Of a stretch of DNA of 64,000 nt, positions 8,829-16,883 are shown in pieces (the stretch's first letter is position 1; each line of letters begins with the position of its first letter). The notes beneath the pieces were generated by a model. It searched no databases, was not told the origin of the DNA, and saw only the letters and a list, made by a program, of their open reading frames with translations. This stretch comes from Pelagibacteraceae bacterium (GTDB taxonomy: Bacteria; Pseudomonadota; Alphaproteobacteria; Pelagibacterales; Pelagibacteraceae). The stretch spans positions 882,572 through 946,571 of the forward strand of contig JALEGD010000001.1 of NCBI GenBank assembly GCA_022763425.1, given 5' to 3'. The position numbers were made by a program, and so were the translations under genes.

Positions 8829-11800
8829 TGCAATTTTTAAATAAAATAAAAATCAACTTATATCAAAAGCTATCCATATTGGTGTTTTTGATATCAATGA
8901 TGGCGATACTTGTTTTTGGAACTTTTACTTTCGTACAATATTCTAATGATGTCAAAAATGAAAAATCTTCTTTACTAAATAACCTAAGAGATAGACAGCT
9001 AGAAACGCTTAATGAATACTATAAAAGTTTAGAAAATTTAATTTTATCAAAAAGCCAATCGCTTGATACAAAAATGGCTTTGAGTGATTTTGAAAAATCT
9101 TACAAAGAAATTAAAATTACAGAATTTCAAAAAGAAGATTTAAAAAAAAATGTAAGAATTTTTTACGAAGATCAGTACAAATTTAGAATCCAAAATGAAT
9201 TTAAAGATGTAGATCAAACCCAGTTAGATCTTTTCTTAAAAGTAGCTTACGCATTTGGAGAACAGCAAGATCAAACACTTTATTTACAAAACGCCTATCT
9301 AAATAACCCTGATCACCCGATGGGTTTTAAAGATAAAATTTATTATTTAAACGATGGTACAAAGTATAACTTGGTAACTCATCCAAAATATCATGATAGA
9401 TTTAAAAAATTTAAAGATTCAAATAATTTTTATGATGTTTTTTTAATCTCTAAAGAAAATTTACAAATTGTGTATTCGGTATTTAAAGAAACTGACTATG
9501 CTACAAGTTTAAAAGACGGCCCTCATAAAGATACAAATTTTGCTAAAATGGCAAAAAAAATTGTAAATGAATACGAAAGCAACGCGTTTAAAGAGCCTGA
9601 AGTTTATTTTACAGATTTTGAAAGATACGGCCCCTCATACTTTGCGCCTGCTGCATTTGTAATGGCGCCCATTTTTACTGCAGATGGTGATTTTAGTGGA
9701 GTATTTGCTGCACAAATTAAAGCTGACAATTTAAATCGAGTGATGGCTAACAATTATCAATGGAAAAAGATTGGCCTAGGTCTTACTGGAAATTCTTATC
9801 TTGTTGGTGAAGATTTGTTACTAAGATCAGACCTAAGATTATACATCCAAGATAAAGAAACATTTTTTAAATCTATTACCGATCAAGATAATAAAAAAAA
9901 TATAAATAGAATTAGAAATTTAACCACCTCAAACCTTCTTTTAAAAGTTGAAAACGAGTCTGTTGATATGGCTTTTGATCGTGAAACTGGAATAAGAGTT
10001 TCATCTAACATTCAAAATAAAGAAGTCTTGTCATCTTATACTTTATTTGAATTTAAAAATATTAAGTATGCTCTTGTTACTGAAATGCAGACCAGTGAAC
10101 TATTTGGTCCAATTCGAAGCTTATTCATTAATATGTCATCTGCAGTTTTGGTCGCGCTGTTACTAGCTTTTGCTTTAACAACCTATTTGATTTTAGGCCT
10201 ATTAAAACCATTAAGAAAACTCATTGAAGTCTCAGAGAGAATTAAGCTTGGATATTATAGTGAAAGAGCTCGAGTTCAGACAAGAGATGAAATAGGTGAA
10301 TTATCTAAATCATTTAATGAAATGGTAAACGCCGTTGAGTCAGATGTCATTCGAAGAGAAAAAGATAAACAAATTGTAAGTGGATTAAAAGAAGAGGCTG
10401 AACAAGCAAACAAGGCAAAGAGTGCTTTTTTGGCTAATATGAGTCATGAGCTTAGAACTCCGATGAATGCGATTATTGGTTACAGTGAAATTTTAACTGA
10501 AGATGCAACAGATAATCAACACCAAGAATATATTCCTGATCTTAAAAAAATTAATTCTGCTGGAAAACATTTGCTTCAATTAATTAATGATATTTTAGAT
10601 ATTTCTAAAATTGAAGCTGGAAAAATGGAGCTTGATATTCATGAAATTAATTTTGCTTCATTGGCTCAAGAAGTAGCAGATACAAGTGAAGCACTTGTAA
10701 CTAAAAATGGAAACACTTTAAAAATTATAAAAGATGAAAGCATTCAAGGTATAACGGGTGATAGTGTTAAGATTAAACAAATTCTATTTAACTTAATTTC
10801 TAATGCTGCAAAATTTACAGAAAATGGAACAATTACACTGGGCTACAAAACTCATAAAGACGACAACAATTATTTAAGTATTTATGTTCAAGATACTGGA
10901 ATTGGAATTGAAAAAGATAAAGCTGCAAAAGTATTTGAAGAATTTGGACAAGCGGATAGCTCTACAACAAGAAAATATGGTGGAACGGGATTAGGATTAT
11001 CTCTTGTTAAAAAATTTAGTGAGTTGATGGGTGGATCTATTAAGCTTGAAAGTGAAATTGGAAAAGGATCAACGTTTACTGTCACTATTCCAAAAAATAT
11101 ATCAACATCTGAGAGTGTTGCAGAGGATGTAAAAAATAATGAAGAAATTGAAACTGGAAAAAAAGTAATTCTAGTTGTTGATGATGATAAATCAGCAAGA
11201 GATTTAATTAAAAGAAACTTAGAAAAAGAAGGGTATATTGTCTTAACAGCTTCAAATGGAGATGAAGCAATAGAAATTGCAAATCAAAAAAATCCTCATT
11301 TAATTACTCTTGATATTATGATGCCTAAAAAAAGCGGTTGGGAAACACTTAAATCACTAAGAGAATATATAAAATTTAAAGATACCCCTGTGATTATGAT
11401 CTCTATGTTAGATGATGATAATACTGCAAAAGGATTAGGCGCAGATGATTATTTAAAAAAACCGGTCGACCGAAATAAATTAATTGATGCAATTACAAAG
11501 CAAAAAGAAAAAATGAAAAATAACAACATTATGATTATTGATGATCTAAAAGATAACCGAGATATCGTAAAAAGACATTTAAAAGATTATAACTTTAATT
11601 TTTCAGAAGCAGATAATGGTAAAGATGCGATTGAAAAGCTTCACGCTAAACCGGTTGATGGAATTATCTTAGATCTGATGATGCCAGTAATGGATGGATT
11701 TGAATTTTTAACAAGGATTAAAGAGTATAATCAATTAAAAGATATTCCAATTATTGTGCTTACTGCGAAAGATTTAAATTCTGATGAAGTAATAAATATC

Positions 11801-11893
11801 GAAAAAGATGTATCTTTAATTATTCAAAAAACTGATCTTGGAGAAAAAGCAATTAAAGAACTGGTAAATAATTTAGTTATCGAAAAAAATTAA
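8828..11893 (+). CDS. Hybrid sensor histidine kinase: Cache-type sensor, HAMP, HisKA, HATPase, two receivers
   Basis: A 1021-residue inner-membrane kinase. TM1 is about 15-35 and TM2 about 434-458; the roughly 400-residue extracytoplasmic part between them resembles a double-Cache sensor (for example FAPAAFVMAPIFTADG-FSGVFAAQI). HAMP follows to about 510. The HisKA H-box SHELRTP has His540. HATPase motifs include NLISNAAKFT, DTGIGI and GGTGLGLS. Receiver 1 has Asp829 and receiver 2 Asp949. Receiver 2 ends IIQKTD rather than with the usual K-P, so it may be degenerate. It is coupled to the DUF3047 gene upstream. The convergent 61-residue gene interlocks with its stop in TTAA at 11890-11893. 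Confidence 0.9.
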   Translation: MQFLNKIKINLYQKLSILVFLISMMAILVFGTFTFVQYSNDVKNEKSSLLNNLRDRQLETLNEYYKSLENLILSKSQSLDTKMALSDFEKSYKEIKITEFQKEDLKKNVRIFYEDQYKFRIQNEFKDVDQTQLDLFLKVAYAFGEQQDQTLYLQNAYLNNPDHPMGFKDKIYYLNDGTKYNLVTHPKYHDRFKKFKDSNNFYDVFLISKENLQIVYSVFKETDYATSLKDGPHKDTNFAKMAKKIVNEYESNAFKEPEVYFTDFERYGPSYFAPAAFVMAPIFTADGDFSGVFAAQIKADNLNRVMANNYQWKKIGLGLTGNSYLVGEDLLLRSDLRLYIQDKETFFKSITDQDNKKNINRIRNLTTSNLLLKVENESVDMAFDRETGIRVSSNIQNKEVLSSYTLFEFKNIKYALVTEMQTSELFGPIRSLFINMSSAVLVALLLAFALTTYLILGLLKPLRKLIEVSERIKLGYYSERARVQTRDEIGELSKSFNEMVNAVESDVIRREKDKQIVSGLKEEAEQANKAKSAFLANMSHELRTPMNAIIGYSEILTEDATDNQHQEYIPDLKKINSAGKHLLQLINDILDISKIEAGKMELDIHEINFASLAQEVADTSEALVTKNGNTLKIIKDESIQGITGDSVKIKQILFNLISNAAKFTENGTITLGYKTHKDDNNYLSIYVQDTGIGIEKDKAAKVFEEFGQADSSTTRKYGGTGLGLSLVKKFSELMGGSIKLESEIGKGSTFTVTIPKNISTSESVAEDVKNNEEIETGKKVILVVDDDKSARDLIKRNLEKEGYIVLTASNGDEAIEIANQKNPHLITLDIMMPKKSGWETLKSLREYIKFKDTPVIMISMLDDDNTAKGLGADDYLKKPVDRNKLIDAITKQKEKMKNNNIMIIDDLKDNRDIVKRHLKDYNFNFSEADNGKDAIEKLHAKPVDGIILDLMMPVMDGFEFLTRIKEYNQLKDIPIIVLTAKDLNSDEVINIEKDVSLIIQKTDLGEKAIKELVNNLVIEKN

Positions 11894-12075
11894 ATATCAG
11901 AATCTATATCTGTTCCAATATTACCTTCTTTGCGCTGTTGTTTTTTTAAAATGTCTTGAATATTTCTTCCATTTCTTTCAACAACATAAAGAATTTTTCT
12001 AAGACCAATTTCAATTCTATAAACTAAAAAAATTAGAATAATAACAATTAAAGATATGAAAATTAGCTCTGCCAT
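11890..12075 (-). CDS. Small single-pass membrane protein coupled to a response regulator
   Basis: A 61-residue protein with one N-terminal membrane helix (about residues 3-20, LIFISLIVIILIFLVY) and a basic then acidic cytoplasmic tail rich in Lys, Arg and Gln. Its ATG overlaps the stop of the upstream receiver gene (TAATG at 12073-12077), which supports real translation. No family was recognised. It could anchor or modulate the receiver or the kinase, but that is only a guess from position. Confidence 0.6.
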   Translation of the reverse strand: MAELIFISLIVIILIFLVYRIEIGLRKILYVVERNGRNIQDILKKQQRKEGNIGTDIDSDI

Positions 12076-12431
12076 TAAGATATAAATTTATTAATTTTTT
12101 CTAATAATCTTGGAAGTTCAACTGGCTTAGTATCAAACTCATCACAACCAGCGTCTAAACATTTTTTCTTATCAGATTCTAATGCATGAGCAGTTAAAGC
12201 TATAATTGGTGTTTTTATTCCTTCTGCTCTCAATTTTTGCGTAATCTCCCATCCATCCATTTTTGGTAAACTCATATCCATTAAAATCACATTATAATCT
12301 GGAGACTTTCCTTTGTTATAACCTTCTTCACCATCTACCGCCATATCAACTTCAAAACCTTTTTTAATAAGTCTTCTAGATAACATGTCTCGGTTCATTT
12401 CATTATCTTCAACTAAAAGAATTTTTGTCAT
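12075..12431 (-). CDS. Single-domain response regulator (CheY/DivK type)
   Basis: A 118-residue stand-alone receiver. It has the acidic pair in LLVEDNEMNRD, the phosphoacceptor Asp in VILMDMSLPKMDGWE (about residue 52), the Thr of ALTAHA and the Lys of TKPVE. No output domain follows, so it acts by protein contact or as a phosphorelay carrier. The pattern MSLPKMDGWE and AHALESDKKKCLDAGCDEF is that of receivers that pair with hybrid kinases. The likely partner is the hybrid kinase next door or the receiver-phosphatase at 6472-8082. It is the first gene of a coupled pair with the 61-residue membrane protein. Confidence 0.9.
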   Translation of the reverse strand: MTKILLVEDNEMNRDMLSRRLIKKGFEVDMAVDGEEGYNKGKSPDYNVILMDMSLPKMDGWEITQKLRAEGIKTPIIALTAHALESDKKKCLDAGCDEFDTKPVELPRLLEKINKFIS

Positions 12432-12472
12432 ACTTTTTTATACAGGAATTTGTAAAAATCTAAAAGATAAGA

Positions 12473-12877
12473 TTAAATTTTAAATAGCTCGATTTTAAAT
12501 ACGCCCTCTTTAATCATGTTTACAAAACCTCCTTCAATAACTGAAATGTTATCTATTCCCATTTCATCTTGGAGATATTTAACAGCAATTACACTTCGCC
12601 AATTTGATTTACAGAAAAATATTTTTGGTGTCTCTAATGGATAGCCTTTATAATAAGGACTTTCAGGATCTAACCAAAACTCAATAACTCCTCTTGGCAT
12701 ATTAATTGCGTCTTTTACTGTACCAGTCTTCTCTAGCTCTCTTGGATCTCTAATATCAAAAAGTAGAGGTTTGGGATTATTTTTTTCTAATAGGTCTTTA
12801 GCTTCTTGAGGAGTTAAAATTTTTACTTCTTTTTGTGCTTCTTCAACTAACTGCGTTGATGTTTTTTTTAATTTCAC
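12473..12877 (-). CDS. Rhodanese-domain protein
   Basis: A 134-residue single rhodanese domain. The sequence LLFDIRDPRELEKTG-TVKDAINMPRG is the family entry motif. The catalytic loop is CKSNWRS with Cys89, and SVIEGGF follows. Such proteins move sulfane sulfur or act as thiol carriers. There is no signal peptide, so it is cytoplasmic. The start appears to be GTG at 12877, since no ATG lies before the domain. It begins 8 nt after the end of pilin 4, so it is probably read from the same transcript. Why a sulfurtransferase should follow pilins is not clear. Confidence 0.85.
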   Translation of the reverse strand: MKLKKTSTQLVEEAQKEVKILTPQEAKDLLEKNNPKPLLFDIRDPRELEKTGTVKDAINMPRGVIEFWLDPESPYYKGYPLETPKIFFCKSNWRSVIAVKYLQDEMGIDNISVIEGGFVNMIKEGVFKIELFKI

Positions 12878-12885
12878 AAAATTAA

Positions 12886-13662
12886 TTAATAATCAGCATC
12901 TGTGGAGATCATATAATTTGTACCTATCTCCCAAGCAATTCCACCATTTGTTGTTCCGCATAGTGTCTGTCCTGCTGCTGGTTGCATGAATGGGCCGTTA
13001 GCAAAACCTGTGGCTCCATTGTTATCCCAAATTTGTGATGAGGTGTAACCTGCTCTAGTCAAATTTGTCAAACCTCTGTTATATGAAATTCCAATAATCG
13101 ATTGGTCCGCATTTGACCTTGCTATAAATTCTGATGCATCCCCACTTTCAGTATATCCTTCTGATGCATAAGTTGTTCCATCTCTATAATGTGCATAAAC
13201 TTGAAAATTAGAACTTTCAACTGGACAGTTCCACCCTTTTCTAAAACCATTTCCACTTGGTGTTGAACGATTACACATAATTTGAACCATACCTTTTTTG
13301 TGCTGGCCACGGTACTCTGAATCGACAGTAATCATTTTTTTATTTGGAAACCATGGATTCACCATATCTTTAAAATGTTCTTTCACTGAAAAAACAAAAT
13401 GTGCACAAGTTGAGTTGGATGAAATTTTATTACCCGTCGCTGTGCCATCAGGTGCAATTTCATTCATAGCAGAGGATAATTCGTTTGAAACAACTGTATA
13501 TTCAAAATCAACTGCTTTTAAAATAGTTTGTATATTCTGCTCAAAAACTTTTAGTTTAGCATTTTCAACGTAACGATCATAACCAACAATTCCAACTCCA
13601 GCTAAGACACCTATAATTGCAACAACAACTAAAAGTTCAACTAAAGAGAAACCTTTTTGCAT
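12886..13662 (-). CDS. Type IV pilin-like protein 4 (group A)
   Basis: A 258-residue prepilin starting MQKGFSLVELL. The open frame runs further upstream (to 13809), but that extension overlaps the end of pilin 5 and would bury the prepilin cleavage site, so the ATG at 13662 is chosen. Cleavage is expected after Gly4; mature Glu5 is present. Cysteines are at 86, 130, 146 and 235, in the four-cysteine family pattern. Blocks VNPWFP, ITVDS, HKKG and the C-terminal DADY are shared. It is the closest relative of pilin 1 across the signalling cassette (same KVF-QN, FEYTVV and NELSSAMNEI segments, and a similar AAGQ-LCG near the end). It follows pilin 5 by 40 nt. Confidence 0.88.
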   Translation of the reverse strand: MQKGFSLVELLVVVAIIGVLAGVGIVGYDRYVENAKLKVFEQNIQTILKAVDFEYTVVSNELSSAMNEIAPDGTATGNKISSNSTCAHFVFSVKEHFKDMVNPWFPNKKMITVDSEYRGQHKKGMVQIMCNRSTPSGNGFRKGWNCPVESSNFQVYAHYRDGTTYASEGYTESGDASEFIARSNADQSIIGISYNRGLTNLTRAGYTSSQIWDNNGATGFANGPFMQPAAGQTLCGTTNGGIAWEIGTNYMISTDADY

Positions 13663-13702
13663 ATCTTGTAAATATAGTATTTTTTTTTTTTGTAAATTTA
13701 TT

Positions 13703-14365
13703 TTAACTTCCTGGAGTATACGCCGCATCAGTATCAATCGCATCAGCTCCAGTGTGCCAATTACCATGATCAGTTTGGTTCCAGCCGCAATCTGCTTGGG
13801 CAGATGCAACGTTATTTATAAACCTGCCAATTGATTTATGTGAATACTTAGGGTTTACATTATCGTTTTTACTTTTTGGGTCGTAATAAACAATCACTCT
13901 AAATCTTGCTTGTATCATTGGACACCCTCCACCAGCACCATATCCTCCACTCGACTTATAACAAAAAAAAGAAATCATTCCTGGTTGATGAGTTGTCCAT
14001 CCACCATTATCAACTGTTATACTTGTTTTATCTGGTCTATATGGATTTTTAAATGCTTCATTATCTTTGTTTAAAAACTTTTTCATCGAAACTAAAAATT
14101 GATGACAAGTTGTATCACCTGTAATTTTATTCCCAGTTGCAGTACCGTCAACATTATATTCATCTACAGCGCTACCTAATTCATTTCTTACAATAGTAGC
14201 TTCCGTTTCCATCATTCTCAAAATCTTTTCATAGTTTTGATCTAAAACTTTGCGTTTTGTACTTTCTACATATCGGTCATAACCCACAGTTCCAACCCCA
14301 GCTAAAACACCGATTATTGCAACAACAACGAGAAGTTCGACAAGTGAAAAACCTTTTTGATTCAT
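13703..14365 (-). CDS. Type IV pilin-like protein 5 (group B)
   Basis: A 220-residue prepilin, the shortest of the five, with leader MNQKG and FSLVELL with Glu5. Cysteines are at 87, 135, 148 and 193. The segments GYGAGGGCPM and ADCGW place it with pilins 2 and 3. The end is DTDAAYTPGS, that is, the family's D-A-Y end with a four-residue tail. It lies 20 nt after the LamG minor pilin, so the minor pilin operon appears to run on into pilins 5 and 4 and the rhodanese gene. Confidence 0.87.
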   Translation of the reverse strand: MNQKGFSLVELLVVVAIIGVLAGVGTVGYDRYVESTKRKVLDQNYEKILRMMETEATIVRNELGSAVDEYNVDGTATGNKITGDTTCHQFLVSMKKFLNKDNEAFKNPYRPDKTSITVDNGGWTTHQPGMISFFCYKSSGGYGAGGGCPMIQARFRVIVYYDPKSKNDNVNPKYSHKSIGRFINNVASAQADCGWNQTDHGNWHTGADAIDTDAAYTPGS

Positions 14366-14385
14366 TGTTATTAGTTTAACAAAAT

Positions 14386-16251
14386 TTATCTAATTCTCCA
14401 AGATACCGGGGTTAAAATTACCTTTTCTCTAGCAGAAAGATTTTTTGTAAATCCGTGAGTTTCATTTAAAGCTGGATTTGTATAATTAAGCTGAACTCTA
14501 ACTCTTCTTACTCCTGGAGTATAAGTTTCTGGATTGTTACTACAGTCATGCTCTTTACCGCAACTGTCATAAAAAACATTAGTCAAACCCTGTTTAAATT
14601 GATCCATAGTAATTCCAGCTTGTGGCGTAATTCGAAGCGGTGTCGCATTACCATCAAAAGCTTGATTTACCGTCCATCCAGTTGGAACATTAGTTATATG
14701 AATACGATCCTCATTATTCATATAAATTGAATTTGAAGAACCATCAGTGAAAAAATTAAATTCTACAGTATTGGGAACTTGAGTTTGTGTAAAACCATAA
14801 TCTGCAAGTGTAGTTCCAACCTCTCCTTCGGTTCCAATATCCCCTTTGACTACAGGGGCTGAAACAATAGATTCTAATGGTATGAGTTGTCCTTCTGGTC
14901 CTCGACCACACGATAATATTCTATAATATGCAACATCCTCACCTGGCGGAACGTTAATGGATGGGGCAACATCATGATCAGTTACCAAAGGGTATTTTGC
15001 AAATGTTGATTGCCATTTAGTTTGATTATCACCTGTTAAACTTAAACCCATGACAGTTAAATGATTTTTATCAGCATCGGCTTTTGTTGCGTTGTCATTC
15101 ACAGTGCTTCCGCTGCCTTCGTTAAATTTATAATAACTCACTAAATTAGGTTCTGATCCTGTTAACCTTGTTCTATAATTATCAGCTATGTTTGATTGTG
15201 TTCTTGAATTGCTCCAAATTCTAACTTCTGTAATATTACCTAGCCAAGGCACACCTTGAAACTCTACACCATTGTTTTTTGCTGTAGTAACCGTATCTCC
15301 TGTCGTCCCTTCATCAAAACCATTAAGCCCATTACCAATAACTAATGGTAAATAATCTACACTCGTATCACCATCATCATTTTGATTTGGCAACAAATTG
15401 GATCCACTTGCGTCTGTTCCATAACTTGTGTCATTATTTGTAAAACTTGCGTTCCAAGTACCAGTTAATGATCCGTTTTGATATATTCTAGTATTACCTG
15501 TTCCAGATCCTCCGTCCCAAACCCAGGCAAGATGTGTCCATTGTTTTCTCACTACATTTAAATTATTTGCTGGATCCGTTGACGATAATTCATATGCTCC
15601 AATTCTTGGAGAATATTTATGATCGTAAGAACTATTATTAATCACTTTTAAAACAACATCCCAGTATCTTCCATACTCCCAAGCATGCATGTTATAATTC
15701 ACATCATCCTTGTCGTTATAAACCCACATTTCAACTGTAAACTGATCATCAGGAAAACCTTTAAACTTTCTTACATAAGCACCTGATCGTGACTCTCCAA
15801 GTCCATTAGTTGCGCCTCCTGGACCAAATCCTCCAAAATACAATGATCTAATGTTATCGGCATACCTTTGAACAAAAACCTCATACTGAATGCCTGCAAA
15901 CTTTGAATCGGTTCCTAAATTTCCTTTTATCCATTTTGTAAAATGAACATCTTTTGTACTATCTGTATAGCCATGTCGGTTTAGGCATTGGTTATTAGAG
16001 TTATCAATGTGTGAAGTATTTTGAATATCAAGTAAAGAAAACTGATCTTTATTCATTTCAGTGAGCAACCAGTTCTTAGCAGCTTGTACTCCTGACTCTG
16101 AGGCTAATTTAATTTGCTGGTAAACACTGTTACGTGTTGTCGATTTTAATGCATTATCATAATAAAAATTCATCGATGCTGTCATTAAAGAAAGTGCAGC
16201 AACGACAGCTATAACAAAAACAAGAACAAATCCTTTTTCATTTTTTTTCAT
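14386..16251 (-). CDS. PilX-like minor pilin carrying a LamG (concanavalin-like) domain
   Basis: A 621-residue protein in the slot where PilX normally lies. The N-terminus KKNEKG^FVLVFVIAVVAAL is a prepilin signal without Glu5, as in GspK/PilX-type subunits, followed by SESGVQAAKNWL, the PilX-like segment. About residues 135-400 form a LamG/concanavalin-A-like domain: FTVEMWVYNDKD, QWTHLAWVWDGG, TRIYQNGSLTG, ITEVRIWSNSRTQSNI and LVSYYKFNEGSG. A further 220 residues follow with a Cys pair (Cys564, Cys570). Typical PilX is 150-200 residues. GspK/PilX subunits cap the pilus tip, so this is a likely tip adhesin for sugars or glycans (inference). It overlaps PilW by one base. Confidence 0.85.
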   Translation of the reverse strand: MKKNEKGFVLVFVIAVVAALSLMTASMNFYYDNALKSTTRNSVYQQIKLASESGVQAAKNWLLTEMNKDQFSLLDIQNTSHIDNSNNQCLNRHGYTDSTKDVHFTKWIKGNLGTDSKFAGIQYEVFVQRYADNIRSLYFGGFGPGGATNGLGESRSGAYVRKFKGFPDDQFTVEMWVYNDKDDVNYNMHAWEYGRYWDVVLKVINNSSYDHKYSPRIGAYELSSTDPANNLNVVRKQWTHLAWVWDGGSGTGNTRIYQNGSLTGTWNASFTNNDTSYGTDASGSNLLPNQNDDGDTSVDYLPLVIGNGLNGFDEGTTGDTVTTAKNNGVEFQGVPWLGNITEVRIWSNSRTQSNIADNYRTRLTGSEPNLVSYYKFNEGSGSTVNDNATKADADKNHLTVMGLSLTGDNQTKWQSTFAKYPLVTDHDVAPSINVPPGEDVAYYRILSCGRGPEGQLIPLESIVSAPVVKGDIGTEGEVGTTLADYGFTQTQVPNTVEFNFFTDGSSNSIYMNNEDRIHITNVPTGWTVNQAFDGNATPLRITPQAGITMDQFKQGLTNVFYDSCGKEHDCSNNPETYTPGVRRVRVQLNYTNPALNETHGFTKNLSAREKVILTPVSWRIR

Positions 16252-16883
16252 TAATAACTCACGTTCCTCATAAATGCAGCAGCACTGTATTTTTCAATAA
16301 TTTTTTCACCTGGATCTTCGAGCTCAATATCAAAATTTAAAATATTATTTTTCTTTTGAATTTTGAATTTCTTGAAATGTTTTGCAACAGGCTCCCAACT
16401 AATTGGCATTGTATCATCATTGTTTAAAGTGCAATTATCTGAGTCATAGATCCTTTTTTTTAGTATTGTTTTGTCCGTATCTCCAGTTTGTTCTATTCCA
16501 ATTTCATATTCAACAATTTTTCTTTGAACCGTCCCATCATTATTTTCATGATCAAAACAAGCTGAAACACGATCTGCATCATTTCCATCTGTAACTGCAT
16601 TGTTTGAGGCATCAAATAAACGAATTGCATTTGCATCTGAGATATTATCACTTGAATCAATATGTTTATAACCTGCCATTCTTAAATCTAATTGCAGTGA
16701 ATGAACCGCAAATCTAACTTCTTGTTTAATAACGCTATGATTGAGTTGTCTGACAAATGTTTGTTGGAAATTATTGTAAATGAAATAAGCGGTTCCCATG
16801 ACGATCGTTGAAATGACCACTGCCATTAATGCTTCAGCTAGTGACATACCACTTTGATTTTTAAAATTTTGATTAAGAACCAT
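16251..16883 (-). CDS. pilW: PilW-like minor pilin
   Basis: A 210-residue prepilin. The signal is KNQSG^MSLAEALMAVVIST with Glu at mature position 5. The segment RFAVHSLQLDLRMAGYKHID is the PilW hallmark (family reads R-A---L-RDLRMAGY). PilW belongs to the minor pilin priming complex with FimT, PilV and PilX at the tip of the pilus. It overlaps PilV by 11 nt and the LamG PilX by 1 nt, so the four are one tightly coupled operon. Length is below that of pseudomonad PilW (about 270), so the globular part is reduced. Confidence 0.8.
   Translation of the reverse strand: MVLNQNFKNQSGMSLAEALMAVVISTIVMGTAYFIYNNFQQTFVRQLNHSVIKQEVRFAVHSLQLDLRMAGYKHIDSSDNISDANAIRLFDASNNAVTDGNDADRVSACFDHENNDGTVQRKIVEYEIGIEQTGDTDKTILKKRIYDSDNCTLNNDDTMPISWEPVAKHFKKFKIQKKNNILNFDIELEDPGEKIIEKYSAAAFMRNVSY

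Noticed and set aside
13663-13809. A 49-codon upstream extension of pilin 4.
   Set aside because: It lies in the end of pilin 5 in another frame and would place the prepilin cleavage site inside the protein.
4210-14365. Pilin genes as silent cassettes for antigenic variation.
   Set aside because: All five are full length with own starts, leaders and stops. No promoterless partial copies were seen.
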